Below the pieces are notes generated by a model, which saw only the letters and a program-made list of their open reading frames with translations, was not told the DNA's origin and made no database searches. DNA of 64,000 nt from CAYUVH01 sp964448135 (GTDB taxonomy: Bacteria > Verrucomicrobiota > Verrucomicrobiia > Limisphaerales > UBA8199): assembly GCA_964448135.1 (NCBI GenBank), contig CAYUVH010000052.1, positions 62,001 through 126,000 on the forward strand, read 5' to 3'. Shown here piece after piece: positions 33,868 to 42,511 of this stretch; position 1 is the first letter of the stretch; every line of letters starts with the position of its first letter. The translations under genes and the position numbers were made by a program.

Positions 33868-35105
33868 GGATTTATTCTTTGAGTCGAGGACGCCCGATTC
33901 GGCCGCTCCGGCCGGACCATCGTCCACAAGATTAGCGCGGCGATCGGGTGAAGAAAAGCCATGACCGCGAACATGCTTCCCGCGCCGAGCGTGCCGATCA
34001 TCTGGCCCACGTAGTAATTGAAAATCATCGCGCCCGCCGCGCCGAAACCAGCGGCGATGCCCAGCACGCTGCCAACATTGGCCGCCGGAAAAGTTTCCGC
34101 AATCACAACACTCAACGAAAACAACCAGCTCAGGCAGACTGCTCCCGCGATGCTGAAGATGGCCAGCGTCGCGATCGGATGCGGAAGATGCGGCGTCAGC
34201 CCACACACCGGTCCCAGTGCGGCCGCACAAATCAACATGAGTTTGCGCGCCGAGAGCGGAGAGCGCCCGCGCTTCACCAGCCAGTCGGACCAAGCCGCGC
34301 TGCCAATGCCTCCGAGGTCCGCCACCAGGAACGGAATCCACCCCACCATGCCAATTTGTTTCAACGTGAGACCCGATTGCTCCTGGAGGTAGCCCGGCAG
34401 CCAGAACAAACAAAAATACCAAACGGGATCGCTCACGAAACGGATGAGCAAAATTCCCCACAAGCTGCGAGTTCGCCAAAGCTCCGGCCAGGTGAAGGCC
34501 GCGGTGGCGGGGGACCCTGCCGGGACGGCGGTCAATTCTCGCGGCGCGTCGCGATACAGCCGCCACCACAAAACGGCGATCAGCATTCCCGCCGCGCCCG
34601 GCACCCAGAAAGCCGCGTGCCACGTAAATTTCAGCGCCAGCCAGGCAACCAACGGCGGCGCGATAATGGCGCCGGCCGAACCGCCCGCCACGCACAAGCT
34701 ATTCGCCGTCGCCCGCAAAGCGCCGGGGAACCACGCGGCCACGACACGCAATTGAGCCGGATAGGCGATTGGCTCCGCCAGCCCCAGCAGGCCGCGAAAA
34801 GCTCCGAATAGCCAGAACGCCCGCGCCCACCCGGCCCCAAAACATGCGCTCGACCACGCGATCACTCCGAAGAGCATAGTGCGGCGCGGTCCGAAACGGT
34901 CCACCAGCCAGCCGGCAATGGGATATGCGGTAGCGTAGCAGACCGTGAAAATATTCACCAACCACGCGTAACCTGCGTCGTCCAGGTGGAACTCAACCTT
35001 GAGCGTGGGCTTGAGGATCGAGACGATCTGGCGATCAACATAGCTGAGCACCATCGCGCAGAAAATCAGCGCGACCAGCCACCACCGCCGGCGCTCGGGC
35101 GTCAG
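33864..35105 (-). CDS. MFS transporter, ExuT/ACS-like, with CTG start
   Basis: A 413-residue 12-helix transporter. The first helix (WWLVALIFCAMVLSYVDRQIV) begins upstream of the first ATG in frame, so that ATG at 35054 would cut it. The only upstream initiator is CTG 35105 (TPERRRWW follows), and a perfect GGAGG lies 4 bases before it at 35110-35114. Conserved MFS signs follow: DRFGPRRTMLFGV after helix 2, GLAEPIAYPAQLRVVAAWFPGALRATANSL and later KRGRSPLSARKL. The type matches transporters of hexuronates and similar sugar acids. It sits between the Gfo/Idh gene (33 bases upstream) and the endonuclease/phosphatase-family gene (overlap), suggesting uptake of products released by the sulfatase. 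Confidence 0.87.
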   Translation of the reverse strand: MTPERRRWWLVALIFCAMVLSYVDRQIVSILKPTLKVEFHLDDAGYAWLVNIFTVCYATAYPIAGWLVDRFGPRRTMLFGVIAWSSACFGAGWARAFWLFGAFRGLLGLAEPIAYPAQLRVVAAWFPGALRATANSLCVAGGSAGAIIAPPLVAWLALKFTWHAAFWVPGAAGMLIAVLWWRLYRDAPRELTAVPAGSPATAAFTWPELWRTRSLWGILLIRFVSDPVWYFCLFWLPGYLQEQSGLTLKQIGMVGWIPFLVADLGGIGSAAWSDWLVKRGRSPLSARKLMLICAAALGPVCGLTPHLPHPIATLAIFSIAGAVCLSWLFSLSVVIAETFPAANVGSVLGIAAGFGAAGAMIFNYYVGQMIGTLGAGSMFAVMAFLHPIAALILWTMVRPERPNRASSTQRINP

Positions 35106-35138
35106 GAAACCTCCATTGTCCCTGCGATTGAGGGTTGC

Positions 35139-36572
35139 CTAGATTTCGACGGTCTGTCCCGGGATCGGCGCCGCGTAATGTCCATTCGCATCTGACTGCG
35201 CGGGTGCCGGGCTATCCGCCGTCAGGCTGTCTATGTTCTTGCAGAACATGAAATCAGACGCCATCGCCTGGTCCCACGTGACGATCTGGCCGGTGTGCAC
35301 CGCCGCGCGGCCCATGATGGCGCCGAGATTCGAGAGCGCGGCGCGCTTCGTTTCGTTGTGCGGCTTGTCGTTGCGGATCGCGCTGAGCAACACATCCCAT
35401 TCGGCCTGCCAGGGATTGACCATTTCCTTCGGCGCGCGCCAGGCGATATCGGACGACTTCACGCCGGAGAATTCCGCGCGCTTGTCCTTGAAGATCATCG
35501 AAGTGGGCGCATGGATGTTGCCGGAGAATTTTCCCGAGCACTTCGAGCCCTGGACGTAGGTGCCGAAGTCATTGAAGCATTTCGGCATGTAACGTCCCGT
35601 GACCATCGCGCGCGAGCCGTCGGCAAAAGCGAATTCGACAGAGTAGGTATCGAAACTCTGACCGGCATCCTGGCTCCCGGGCCGCCGTCCGCCCACGCCG
35701 TGCGCGGACACCGGCCACGCGTCCTTGATCCAGAAACACTCATCCATCTGGTGAATCATCAACTCAATGAACAACCCGCCGGAGGCCCACATAAACTGGT
35801 ACGGCCGTCCCGACGTCAGCTGCCAAAGCACCTCGCTTTCGCCGCTCCCCTTCGGAAACGGCGGCAACCCGTAGCCCGAGTCCATCCGATAGGCCCGGAT
35901 CAATTCGATATCGCCCATTTTGCCCGCTCGGATTTGCTCGATCATCGCCTGCCGCGCGCTGGAATGCCGACACATCAGCCCTGCCGCCACCTTGAGATTC
36001 TTTTTCTCGGCCGCTTCGCCGGCTTTCAGGATGCGCTTGATGCCGCCCGGGTCAGCCGCGAATTCCTTCTCCATAAAAACATTGATGCCCTTCTCGATCG
36101 CATACTCCATGTGCGGCGCACGAAAGCCGCAGTGGGTGCAGAGCATCGCCACGTCGCCCGGTTTCAATGAATCGATCGCGTGCTTGTAGGCGTCGAACCC
36201 CACAAAGCGCCGTTCCTTTGGCACGTCCATGTACTGCCCCAACTGCTCGTTCAAGGCCGTGTAGGACGAGTCGATCTTTTCCTGCCGCAAATCGGCCATC
36301 GCCACCAATTTGATCGGCCCGCCCGCTCCCGAACCCGCCGCCCGCTCCGTGCCGCCGTTATCGCCGAGCACGAGTCCGCCGGCCGACATCGCATTCGCCA
36401 CGGCGCCCGTGCCGCGTCCGCCGCAACCGATCAGCGCGAGTTGAATCGTGTCACTGCCGGCCGCATGCACATGAGGAAGTGCGACACCCGCCAACGCCGA
36501 AGCGGCGGCGATGCGGCTGGTTTGTTTAATGAACTCGCGACGGGAAGTAGTGCTCGGGGGTGTGGTTTCCAT
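35139..36572 (-). CDS. Tat-exported Gfo/Idh/MocA-family oxidoreductase
   Basis: A 477-residue NAD(P)-dependent oxidoreductase. ATG 36572 (METTPPSTTSRREFIKQTSR) begins a twin-arginine signal with RR at 11-12; nearly 100 in-frame codons upstream are not protein-like. The Rossmann motif is LALIGCGGRGTG near 46-56. LCTHCGFRAPHMEYAIEKGINVFMEKEF matches the family EKP loop, though the Pro is replaced by Glu. C-terminally come the alpha/beta dimer domain and TKRAALSNLGAIMGRAAVHTGQ. Proteins of this family with Tat signals are abundant in Verrucomicrobiota and Planctomycetota and probably act on sugars or cyclitols in the periplasm with a tightly bound cofactor. The gene lies 44 bases after the sulfatase gene. 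Confidence 0.87.
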   Translation of the reverse strand: METTPPSTTSRREFIKQTSRIAAASALAGVALPHVHAAGSDTIQLALIGCGGRGTGAVANAMSAGGLVLGDNGGTERAAGSGAGGPIKLVAMADLRQEKIDSSYTALNEQLGQYMDVPKERRFVGFDAYKHAIDSLKPGDVAMLCTHCGFRAPHMEYAIEKGINVFMEKEFAADPGGIKRILKAGEAAEKKNLKVAAGLMCRHSSARQAMIEQIRAGKMGDIELIRAYRMDSGYGLPPFPKGSGESEVLWQLTSGRPYQFMWASGGLFIELMIHQMDECFWIKDAWPVSAHGVGGRRPGSQDAGQSFDTYSVEFAFADGSRAMVTGRYMPKCFNDFGTYVQGSKCSGKFSGNIHAPTSMIFKDKRAEFSGVKSSDIAWRAPKEMVNPWQAEWDVLLSAIRNDKPHNETKRAALSNLGAIMGRAAVHTGQIVTWDQAMASDFMFCKNIDSLTADSPAPAQSDANGHYAAPIPGQTVEI

Positions 36573-36616
36573 AAATCGGTCTGTATGTATGGGAGGTTTG
36601 GCGGATTGATATAGCC

Positions 36617-38092
36617 TCAATCCTCGCTGGCGGCACCTTTTTTCTTTTTCCTGCCTTTCTTCTCGGACGCGACCGGCTGCTGGTCCGTGTTCTTGGTGGG
36701 CATCGGCGCCTTCATTTCCGTCCGCCAGGCCACCATGCGATCGTGCAACTCCTTCGTCTTGTCCGGCATTTTTGCGGCCAGATTGTTCGTTTCGCTGATG
36801 TCCTGTTTGAGGTTGTAGAGCTCCAGCTTTCCGTCCTCGAAGAACTCGAGCAGTTTCCAATCACCCGAGCGAATCGCGCCCACGGGCGTCGTGCGCCAGG
36901 AGCCTACTCCCGCGCCAAGATAACCGGGGAAATGCCAGTACATCGTGTCGCGGGCCAACTGAGTCTTGCATCCGCTCGTCAACACATCGAGATAGCTCAC
37001 CCCATCCAGCGGATAATCCTTTGGCTTGGGAATTCCCGCCACCGCCAGCAAGGTCGGATACAAATCCACGCCACAGATCGGCTGGCTGCAAGTGACGCCT
37101 GCGGGAATCTTGCCCGGCCACCGGAAGATATACGGCTCGCGAATGCCGCCCTCGTAGAGCATGCCTTTGCCGCCGCGCAGCGGCGCGTTGTCGGTCACAT
37201 CGCCGGCCTGTTTCACGCCTTCGCGCACATAGCCGCCCACGCCGCCGTTGTCGCTCGAAAAAATCACCAGCGTGTTGTCCTCGAGCTTCAGTTCCTTCAA
37301 CTTCGCCAGCACGCGGCCCACGCTTTCATCGACGCTCGCGATCATGCCGGCATAAGTCGGGTCGTGATGCCCGCCCACGGGAGGCTTGCCCTTGAACTTC
37401 GCGATCATCTCCGGCTTCGCCTGGTGCGGGGCGTGCACCGCAAAGTGAGGCAGATAGACAAAGAACGGACCGTCCTTGTGACGTTGGATGAAGTCCACCG
37501 CCTTGTCCGTCAGAAAGTCCGCGAGGTATTCGCCCTTCGGATATTCCACGGGCGGATGGGTGACAAAATCGAAATGCACACCGCTGCTGACGATCGCCTC
37601 GTCGAACCCGCGCTTGCCGGGATGAAAATCGCCGTCCTCACCCAGGTGCCACTTGCCGAACATCGCCGTCGCATAGCCCGCGTCCTTCAGCCGTTTCGCG
37701 ATGATTACCTTTTCCAAGGGCAGCTTCGTCACGTTGTCCACCGGCTTGAGCGGCCGACTCTGCCAGTCAAATCGGTTGATGCCGCCCACCGTATAAATCC
37801 CCGTCCGCGGCATATATTGCCCGCTCATCATGGCCGCGCGCGACGGTTGGCAGTTCGGCGCGCAGGCATACCCATCCGTGAACCGCATTCCCTCCTTCGC
37901 CATCCGGTCCAGATTGGGCGTTTGGTAGTAGCCACTGCCGTAACAGGCGAGGTCGGTGTAGCCGAGGTCGTCGGCGAGGATGAAGACGATGTTCGGCCGC
38001 TGGTCGGCGCCGGAAACGAAAGCCGCGCTTATCAGGCAAACGAGGCAGGTCAGGACCAGTCGAAACGAGTTTTTGGCAGCGATTAATTTCAT
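36617..38092 (-). CDS. Secreted type I sulfatase
   Basis: A 491-residue arylsulfatase-like enzyme with a signal peptide ending around SGADQ. The metal site opens PNIVFILADDLGYTD (Asp41, Asp42) and the formylglycine motif is C-x-P-S-R at residues 81-85 (NCQPSRAAMMSGQY), so it needs maturation by an FGE or anSME enzyme encoded elsewhere. KWHLGEDGDFHPGKRGFDE and FSSDNGGVGGYVREG are further family blocks. It hydrolyses sulfate esters, here probably from algal or host glycans. It is the first gene of a minus-strand run of five, so the following oxidoreductases and transporter may process the sugar. The tail is rich in Lys and Gly, without obvious function. Confidence 0.93.
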   Translation of the reverse strand: MKLIAAKNSFRLVLTCLVCLISAAFVSGADQRPNIVFILADDLGYTDLACYGSGYYQTPNLDRMAKEGMRFTDGYACAPNCQPSRAAMMSGQYMPRTGIYTVGGINRFDWQSRPLKPVDNVTKLPLEKVIIAKRLKDAGYATAMFGKWHLGEDGDFHPGKRGFDEAIVSSGVHFDFVTHPPVEYPKGEYLADFLTDKAVDFIQRHKDGPFFVYLPHFAVHAPHQAKPEMIAKFKGKPPVGGHHDPTYAGMIASVDESVGRVLAKLKELKLEDNTLVIFSSDNGGVGGYVREGVKQAGDVTDNAPLRGGKGMLYEGGIREPYIFRWPGKIPAGVTCSQPICGVDLYPTLLAVAGIPKPKDYPLDGVSYLDVLTSGCKTQLARDTMYWHFPGYLGAGVGSWRTTPVGAIRSGDWKLLEFFEDGKLELYNLKQDISETNNLAAKMPDKTKELHDRMVAWRTEMKAPMPTKNTDQQPVASEKKGRKKKKGAASED

Positions 38093-38260
38093 GAGGTTTC
38101 AGGCGGCGGTTTTCACCGCTCAACAAGGCGGGCCCGCTTAGTGTCCCTAAAGAGACGGGTTTGGTAGGCGCGAGGTATCAAATGCTGGCGTTATTTCGAA
38201 TTTTCCTCCGCTTTTTAACATCTCCATCCCCTCCCACAATACCCGCAAACAGGGGGTGCA

Positions 38261-38689
38261 CTAGTCCCACCAAATGCCGATGGGTTTCATGCCGGGTGGG
38301 ACCGCGTAAGGTTCCCGGCGCACGTGATCGGTCCAGCCGTCGAAGATATCATCGGCGTGGAAACGTTCCCCGAGCCAGGTTTTGACTTCGGAAATCGGGG
38401 CGCTGGTTATGATCCAGACTGTGTCGGTCGAAGGCCATTCGTCGGGCGTTTCATGCTGGCATAATTCGACTCGCACATCCGACACTTCCGGACGGCTTCG
38501 TATCCGCTTGAAAACTTCGAAGAACTCGCTCGGGGCGGGCTGATCCGGATAGAAGTTGTAGCCGATGGAGCCATGGTCGTCGTTGCCCTCGAAAAACTCT
38601 TCGAGGCTTACGAGGGGCCGTGGAGTTGCGAGATCAGCGAGATCGCCGGCCCGGGCAATGCGTTCCTGTAATCGTTCAAGTGGTGTCAT
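38261..38689 (-). CDS. Hypothetical protein, about 142 residues
   Basis: A 142-residue soluble acidic protein that I do not recognise. It starts at ATG 38689 and ends PIGIWWD. It has no signal peptide or membrane segment. Visible points are SLEEFFEGNDDHGSIGYNFYP near the middle and FEVFKRIRSRPEVSDVRVELCQ, with strand-helix alternation that suggests a small compact fold. It lies between the sulfatase run and the glycosidase-like gene in the same direction, with gaps of 168 and 41 bases. Coding is supported by a continuous frame with good codon bias, but no function is offered. Confidence 0.6.
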   Translation of the reverse strand: MTPLERLQERIARAGDLADLATPRPLVSLEEFFEGNDDHGSIGYNFYPDQPAPSEFFEVFKRIRSRPEVSDVRVELCQHETPDEWPSTDTVWIITSAPISEVKTWLGERFHADDIFDGWTDHVRREPYAVPPGMKPIGIWWD

Positions 38690-38730
38690 GAGTAATAGAG
38701 ATTTCGTTCACGTGCGCGATTGACCTGCCT

Positions 38731-40128
38731 TCACTTCAAATCCTTCAAAATACTGTAAGGTAGCGCCACGGACGCGAGGTAAACCGGATTGCGCAGCGCT
38801 TCTTTGTTGGGGCCGAAAACTTCCCAAGGGGCGCCGTGACCCGGTCCTTTTCGAAAATCCTGCTCGCGAAGGTGTTTGATCATGTCGCCGAAGACTTGCA
38901 GCGCGAGCTCCTGGTCCTCCTGCCAGAGCACCTCGATCAACCAGCCGGAGGCGGTATGCCAGTAGCCGCCGTTTTGATACGTTCCCGAAGGCGAAAGCGA
39001 TTTTTCCCAGGCAGTGGTCTTGCTGAAATCGCGATCGGTCGGCACGTGTCTCACGGCGCCTTCAAAAACGATGGTCCGTTCTTTCACAGCCTTCACCACC
39101 GCCTCACGGGCGGCGGGGGCAGCGGCGCCGTCCATGACTCCGAGACGCAGAGCGTAGAGGGTGCCCCACACATCGGGCTGGGCGCTCCGTTCGGTCGAGG
39201 CCAGGAGCCAGGCGCTCTTCGGGTCGGCAAACACCGTGGCGACGTTTTCGCGAATCTGCTTTTGGATCGCCGAATATTCCGGCACGCCGCTTTTCCGCCC
39301 GAGCGCCGCGGCAAGATCGGCCAGTTCACCGGCCGCGCGATATCGCAGCAGCGACGCAAAGAGGAGTTTTCCCGTGTGCACCTCCGCGTCGCAAAAACCG
39401 AATCCGACCGCGCGATCCGCTTCCGTGGTTTGGGTCAGGCCGGTTTTGGGATCTACAGTGGGTGAATCAAAGGCCTTCACCAGGCGGTCGTATACCTTCA
39501 TCCCATTGACTTCCTCCTGCAAAAATGCCGTGTCCTTCGTCTGGTTCCACAGCACCCAGGCGATATGCACCAATTCATAATGGTCATCAATCGGCGGCAC
39601 ACGCCCGCACGCCCCTGCGCCCTGATCGTTCCCCGACGAATACGTCCCCGGATACCAAACCGGCTTGCCATCGTAGTTGATATGATCCGGGATCGACCAT
39701 GGCGGGACGTGCAACCCGTTCGCGAGCTCCAGATTGGTTGCCCCATTTTGAATCCGGCAAATCAGCCGCAAGTGCTCCTGGATAGCCTTCGACGAGACCA
39801 ATCCCGTATCCAGAGCCATCGAGAAATCCCGCACCCAAAACGCCGTGTAAGTGTCCTTGCCCGGAGTGATGAGCGCAAACCCGAACGAGTTCGTGATCGG
39901 CCACTTCCCCCCGCCGTTCGAGCCTGGGGCAACTGTCGAAGCCGCGAGCACGTCGTGCGTCATGCCCTTCAAAAACTCCATGTCCGCGACCGGCAACCCG
40001 GCCGCCTGCGCCGAAACCAGGAAGGCGCCCATCAGCAAGATGAGAAAGACGGACCCAAGGTTGGCCCGCAAGAAGGTTGCGGGCCAACCTTGGGCTGGAG
40101 GACGCAATCCCTTTGGGATTGAAGACAT
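38731..40128 (-). CDS. Secreted six-hairpin glycosidase-like protein
   Basis: A 465-residue protein from ATG 40128. The N-terminus is odd: residues about 12-25 (AQGWPATFLRANLG) are read from a perfect 18-bp hairpin, and the hydrophobic signal SVFLILLMGAFLVSAQAAG follows. After cleavage at AQA the mature part shows the alpha/alpha six-hairpin pattern: TYTAFWVRDFSMALDTGLVS, then IDDHYELVHIAWVLW and GYWHTASGWLIEVLWQEDQE. Such proteins include trehalase-like and glucosidase-like enzymes, and a WVRD motif often holds the catalytic acid. A glycoside hydrolase role is inferred from this fold only. The next upstream gene is a sialidase; a 632-base repeat-rich gap lies between. Confidence 0.68.
   Translation of the reverse strand: MSSIPKGLRPPAQGWPATFLRANLGSVFLILLMGAFLVSAQAAGLPVADMEFLKGMTHDVLAASTVAPGSNGGGKWPITNSFGFALITPGKDTYTAFWVRDFSMALDTGLVSSKAIQEHLRLICRIQNGATNLELANGLHVPPWSIPDHINYDGKPVWYPGTYSSGNDQGAGACGRVPPIDDHYELVHIAWVLWNQTKDTAFLQEEVNGMKVYDRLVKAFDSPTVDPKTGLTQTTEADRAVGFGFCDAEVHTGKLLFASLLRYRAAGELADLAAALGRKSGVPEYSAIQKQIRENVATVFADPKSAWLLASTERSAQPDVWGTLYALRLGVMDGAAAPAAREAVVKAVKERTIVFEGAVRHVPTDRDFSKTTAWEKSLSPSGTYQNGGYWHTASGWLIEVLWQEDQELALQVFGDMIKHLREQDFRKGPGHGAPWEVFGPNKEALRNPVYLASVALPYSILKDLK
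40054..40094. repeat. Perfect 18-bp hairpin inside a signal-peptide coding region
   Basis: Arms at 40054-40071 and 40077-40094 are exact inverted copies around the loop GAAGG. A shorter inverted pair AATCCC/GGGATT lies at 40106-40120. On the minus strand the whole block lies in the first 25 codons of the glycosidase-like gene. The block resembles dispersed palindromic elements of other Verrucomicrobiota as I remember them, but no second copy is in this window. A hairpin at the start of a message can hide the start site or slow ribosomes. Confidence 0.75.
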
Positions 40129-40250
40129 ATCCCGGAAGACAGGAATACGCACCGGGACGGCGGATAAACTCGCAGCCCCAAAAGGGTCCGGGGCCGCGCC
40201 ACGGAGGGGAAGTTCATGGGGAGGAAGGGAAATGGGGCCCCTTTTATACT

Positions 40251-40275
40251 TTGACATACCTTGACATACCTTGAC
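40251..40275 (+). repeat. Tandem 10-bp direct repeat TTGACATACC
   Basis: Two exact copies of TTGACATACC at 40251-40260 and 40261-40270 are followed by TTGAC at 40271-40275. The 10-base period matches one helical turn. It lies about 125 bases upstream of the glycosidase-like gene on the minus strand and could be a regulator-binding site. No function is known. Confidence 0.5.
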
Positions 40276-40344
40276 GGGGATACGCCGGGTTTCGCCGAGG
40301 GAACGGCCGGCAGCCACTGATTTGGCACGGGGTTCCGGGTTCAT

Positions 40345-40392
40345 GAGGATTTGGGAGGATTAGGAGTAGGATTAAGATTAGGATTAGGAGGG
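40345..40392 (-). repeat. Degenerate TAATCC-type hexamer array
   Basis: On the minus strand this reads as about eight hexamers near CCTAAT/CCTAATC with point changes. It follows the GTTGC-rich copy at 40417-40576, in the same relative order and orientation as the pair at 28727-28890 and 28953-28985. Confidence 0.55.
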
Positions 40393-40416
40393 GACCCCCA
40401 TACCCCCTCCAACGAC

Positions 40417-40576
40417 CTGCAACATGCAACAAACCGCATAAACATTGGTCGAAAGTGAGTTCCAGGGTGCAACACAAGGTGCAACAAGGGTGCAACAGAT
40501 ATAGAATAGCCTATTAACATTGGCTGAAATCGCGGTGGGAGTTGCAACAAGGCTGAATTCATTGGTCGGAATGTGT
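40417..40576 (-). repeat. GTTGC-rich intergenic repeat, copy 2
   Basis: This is the inverted partner of 28727-28890; 40418-40456 is identical over 39 bases to 28841-28879 on the other strand. GTTGCACC words recur several times in both. All three minus-strand frames are free of stops across most of it. It lies about 290 bases upstream of the glycosidase-like start, and like copy 1 it points toward the gene it precedes. Confidence 0.75.
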
Positions 40577-40760
40577 TTTGATTTGAGGAGAGAAGAGAGG
40601 GCGCGATGATTTTCCATTCTTCGTCGGTTACAATGAAATAGTCCTTCCGGTTTCACTTCTCGTTGGCAGCCAAATCTCCCTCCTCCGGAATCAGGATTGC
40701 ACGGTTGGGATGGGAGTCAAGGAGGACCTGCCAGGCGTTGATCTTTCGTTCATTCACGCT

Positions 40761-41942
40761 TCATCTTTCCGCCTGAAACTCTCCCTGAAACGCCCGATGG
40801 CCATGCGCCGAATAATCCTGCACGGTCACCAATAGACGGCCATCGGCGAGGACCAAGACTCCCGGTGCATAAGTATGATGTGTTCCGGCGAAGATGGTCT
40901 GCGCCGGGGAGGTCCACGATGTGCCCTCATCCAGACTCACAATGCACTTCACATCGGTGTTCAGCGACCACGCCGGCGTGCCGGGTTTGGTCAGCGTGGG
41001 AAAATTGTCGTCCGTGGCAAAAACACAAATCAACGCACCGCTTTCCATCCGCGCAATGGCAGGCGACACGGCCAGATGCTCCGGATGTTCCGTTTGAAAC
41101 ACAATGTCCCGCTCGCGCTCCCGCCAACCCCACGTCTTCCCGCCATCATCGCTCGTCACCATCCGCAGGCAATTGGCATGCGGCTTGGGGGTCAGCACAC
41201 TCTCAAACACGCACAGGAGTTTTCCGGAAGGCAATTCCGCCACGCCCGGCATCCCGTCGCGCGACAGGTGCGCGGGGTCGTGGGCGCGGGCCACGGTGAC
41301 AGGATTTACCCAACTTTTGGCAGCCTCGTCCCATGTCTTCATCGTGATCCATTGATGGCGGCTGAAGCCTTCGCGGTGCGGGGTATCCTCGTCGTCGAAG
41401 TAACATTGGATTGTCCCGTCGTGCTTGCGCAGAAGGAAGCTGGACCACAGGCCGCGCAAGGCCTTGGGCTCGTCAGTAACATTTCGCTTCGATTCGGCCA
41501 CCAAGGAATGGGGCGACCATGTTTGGCCGGCATCATGGCTCACGGCAATTCGGATGGTGTAGTGCCTGTCACCGGCGGGGTCCTCGCGGAGAGAATTGTC
41601 GCGGTAGCTGTACCAAATGCTGCCATCCGGCAACGCCAGCAGATCGCCGTCGCCCAAGTCCCGAGCGCCCCGAGCGGGCACGATCACGGGCAGAGTTTCC
41701 CAATTGGTTCCGCCGTTTCCACTGCGAGAGCATACCACCTCCGATTCGTCGCCGCGCCAGCGGGTCCGGGTCGCCAGAATCTCGCCGGAGGCCAGTTGCA
41801 CCGCGCCTTTTCCGCCGCCGGCGCGGTCGGTCAATTCAGTCCACGAAATCGTCGGGGATTCAGCCGGTGTGAGCCCGCGGTGAAGCTCTCCTTTGGCCGG
41901 CCCGGTCGCGCAGGAGAATTGCGCGACGCAACACAACGCCAA
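40761..41942 (-). CDS. Secreted sialidase/BNR-repeat protein
   Basis: A 393-residue beta-propeller protein with at least four Asp boxes, S-x-D-x-G-x-T-W: SGNGGTNW, SHDAGQTW, SDDGGKTW and SLDEGTSW. The start is uncertain. The TTG at 41942 gives ALCCVAQFSCATGP, while codons upstream extend the hydrophobic part (SCHCAGLALLALCC), so a CTG start at 41951 or earlier is possible and would give a lipoprotein signal ending at FSCAT. No ATG or GTG is available in frame. Asp-box propellers include exo-alpha-sialidases and related glycan-cleaving enzymes. The Arg triad was not confirmed by eye, so sialidase activity is inferred. It lies in the carbohydrate-scavenging block near the sulfatase run. Confidence 0.8.
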   Translation of the reverse strand: MALCCVAQFSCATGPAKGELHRGLTPAESPTISWTELTDRAGGGKGAVQLASGEILATRTRWRGDESEVVCSRSGNGGTNWETLPVIVPARGARDLGDGDLLALPDGSIWYSYRDNSLREDPAGDRHYTIRIAVSHDAGQTWSPHSLVAESKRNVTDEPKALRGLWSSFLLRKHDGTIQCYFDDEDTPHREGFSRHQWITMKTWDEAAKSWVNPVTVARAHDPAHLSRDGMPGVAELPSGKLLCVFESVLTPKPHANCLRMVTSDDGGKTWGWRERERDIVFQTEHPEHLAVSPAIARMESGALICVFATDDNFPTLTKPGTPAWSLNTDVKCIVSLDEGTSWTSPAQTIFAGTHHTYAPGVLVLADGRLLVTVQDYSAHGHRAFQGEFQAER

Positions 41943-41983
41943 CAGAGCCAGGCCAGCGCAGTGGCATGATTTAGGGTTCAGTA

Positions 41984-42322
41984 TCAGGAGACGGGCGCGC
42001 TCCCACCCTGATACTGCGCATCGCCAAAGCCGAGTATCGGATAAAAGATGAAGCCCAGCAGGCCAAGGCCGACGCCAAAAAGTTCGCTCTTTCCGAAATT
42101 CCTGGCCACGGCAAGGCCGACGAGGATTGCCATAATCACATTAACCAGCGGGATGAAGAACAGGATGATCCACCAGAGTGGCTTGCCGGCAATTTCCAGC
42201 AGGACGATCCCGTTATAGATGGGGATGATGGCCGCCCATCCGGGTTTGCCTGCCTTGGTAAAGACCTTCCAGAATCCGGCGATGATGGCGATGAAGATTG
42301 CGAGGAATATTAATCGGCTCAT
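41984..42322 (-). CDS. Small membrane protein, DUF5684-like
   Basis: A 112-residue protein with three to four hydrophobic segments: LIFLAIFIAIIAGFWKVF, WIILFFIPLVNVIMAILVGLAV and LGLLGFIFYPILGFGD. KAGKPGWAAIIPIYNGIVLLEIAGKP sits between the first two and is the hallmark of the DUF5684 family, often mis-annotated as signal peptidase. Its function is unknown. ATG 42322 is the only good start. It ends 41 bases upstream of the sialidase start, in the same direction. Confidence 0.82.
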   Translation of the reverse strand: MSRLIFLAIFIAIIAGFWKVFTKAGKPGWAAIIPIYNGIVLLEIAGKPLWWIILFFIPLVNVIMAILVGLAVARNFGKSELFGVGLGLLGFIFYPILGFGDAQYQGGSAPVS

Positions 42323-42511
42323 AGGTCGTTTTTTACTTCAAGGGTTGAACGCAAAATACCGGCAGCGTGCGAAGAGGTTGCAAACTCGGTTTGCGCGGGT
42401 TTCACAATGGCAGAAATGGACCCAAACTGCGGGCAGGTCAAGTATTTACGAACCCTGGCGGGTTTGGTGGTGTTATCATGCCGGGCGGTCGGAAGGCAGG
42501 GGAAAAGCGAG

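Larger units (their letters stand above)
40129..40760. other. 632-base gap upstream of the glycosidase-like gene
   Basis: No gene is supported. From the glycosidase-like start the gap holds the tandem TTGACATACC repeat at 40251-40275, the hexamer array at 40345-40392 and the GTTGC-rich element at 40417-40576. Beyond that, 40577-40760 shows only AT-richer sequence with nothing I can name. The frame 40244-40656 on the minus strand reads these repeats and is not a protein. Confidence 0.6.

Noticed and set aside
40244..40656. Several overlapping minus-strand frames that look like small proteins
   Set aside because: They are three frames of the same repeat that has no stops on this strand and match each other only because the repeat is shared with 28727-28890.
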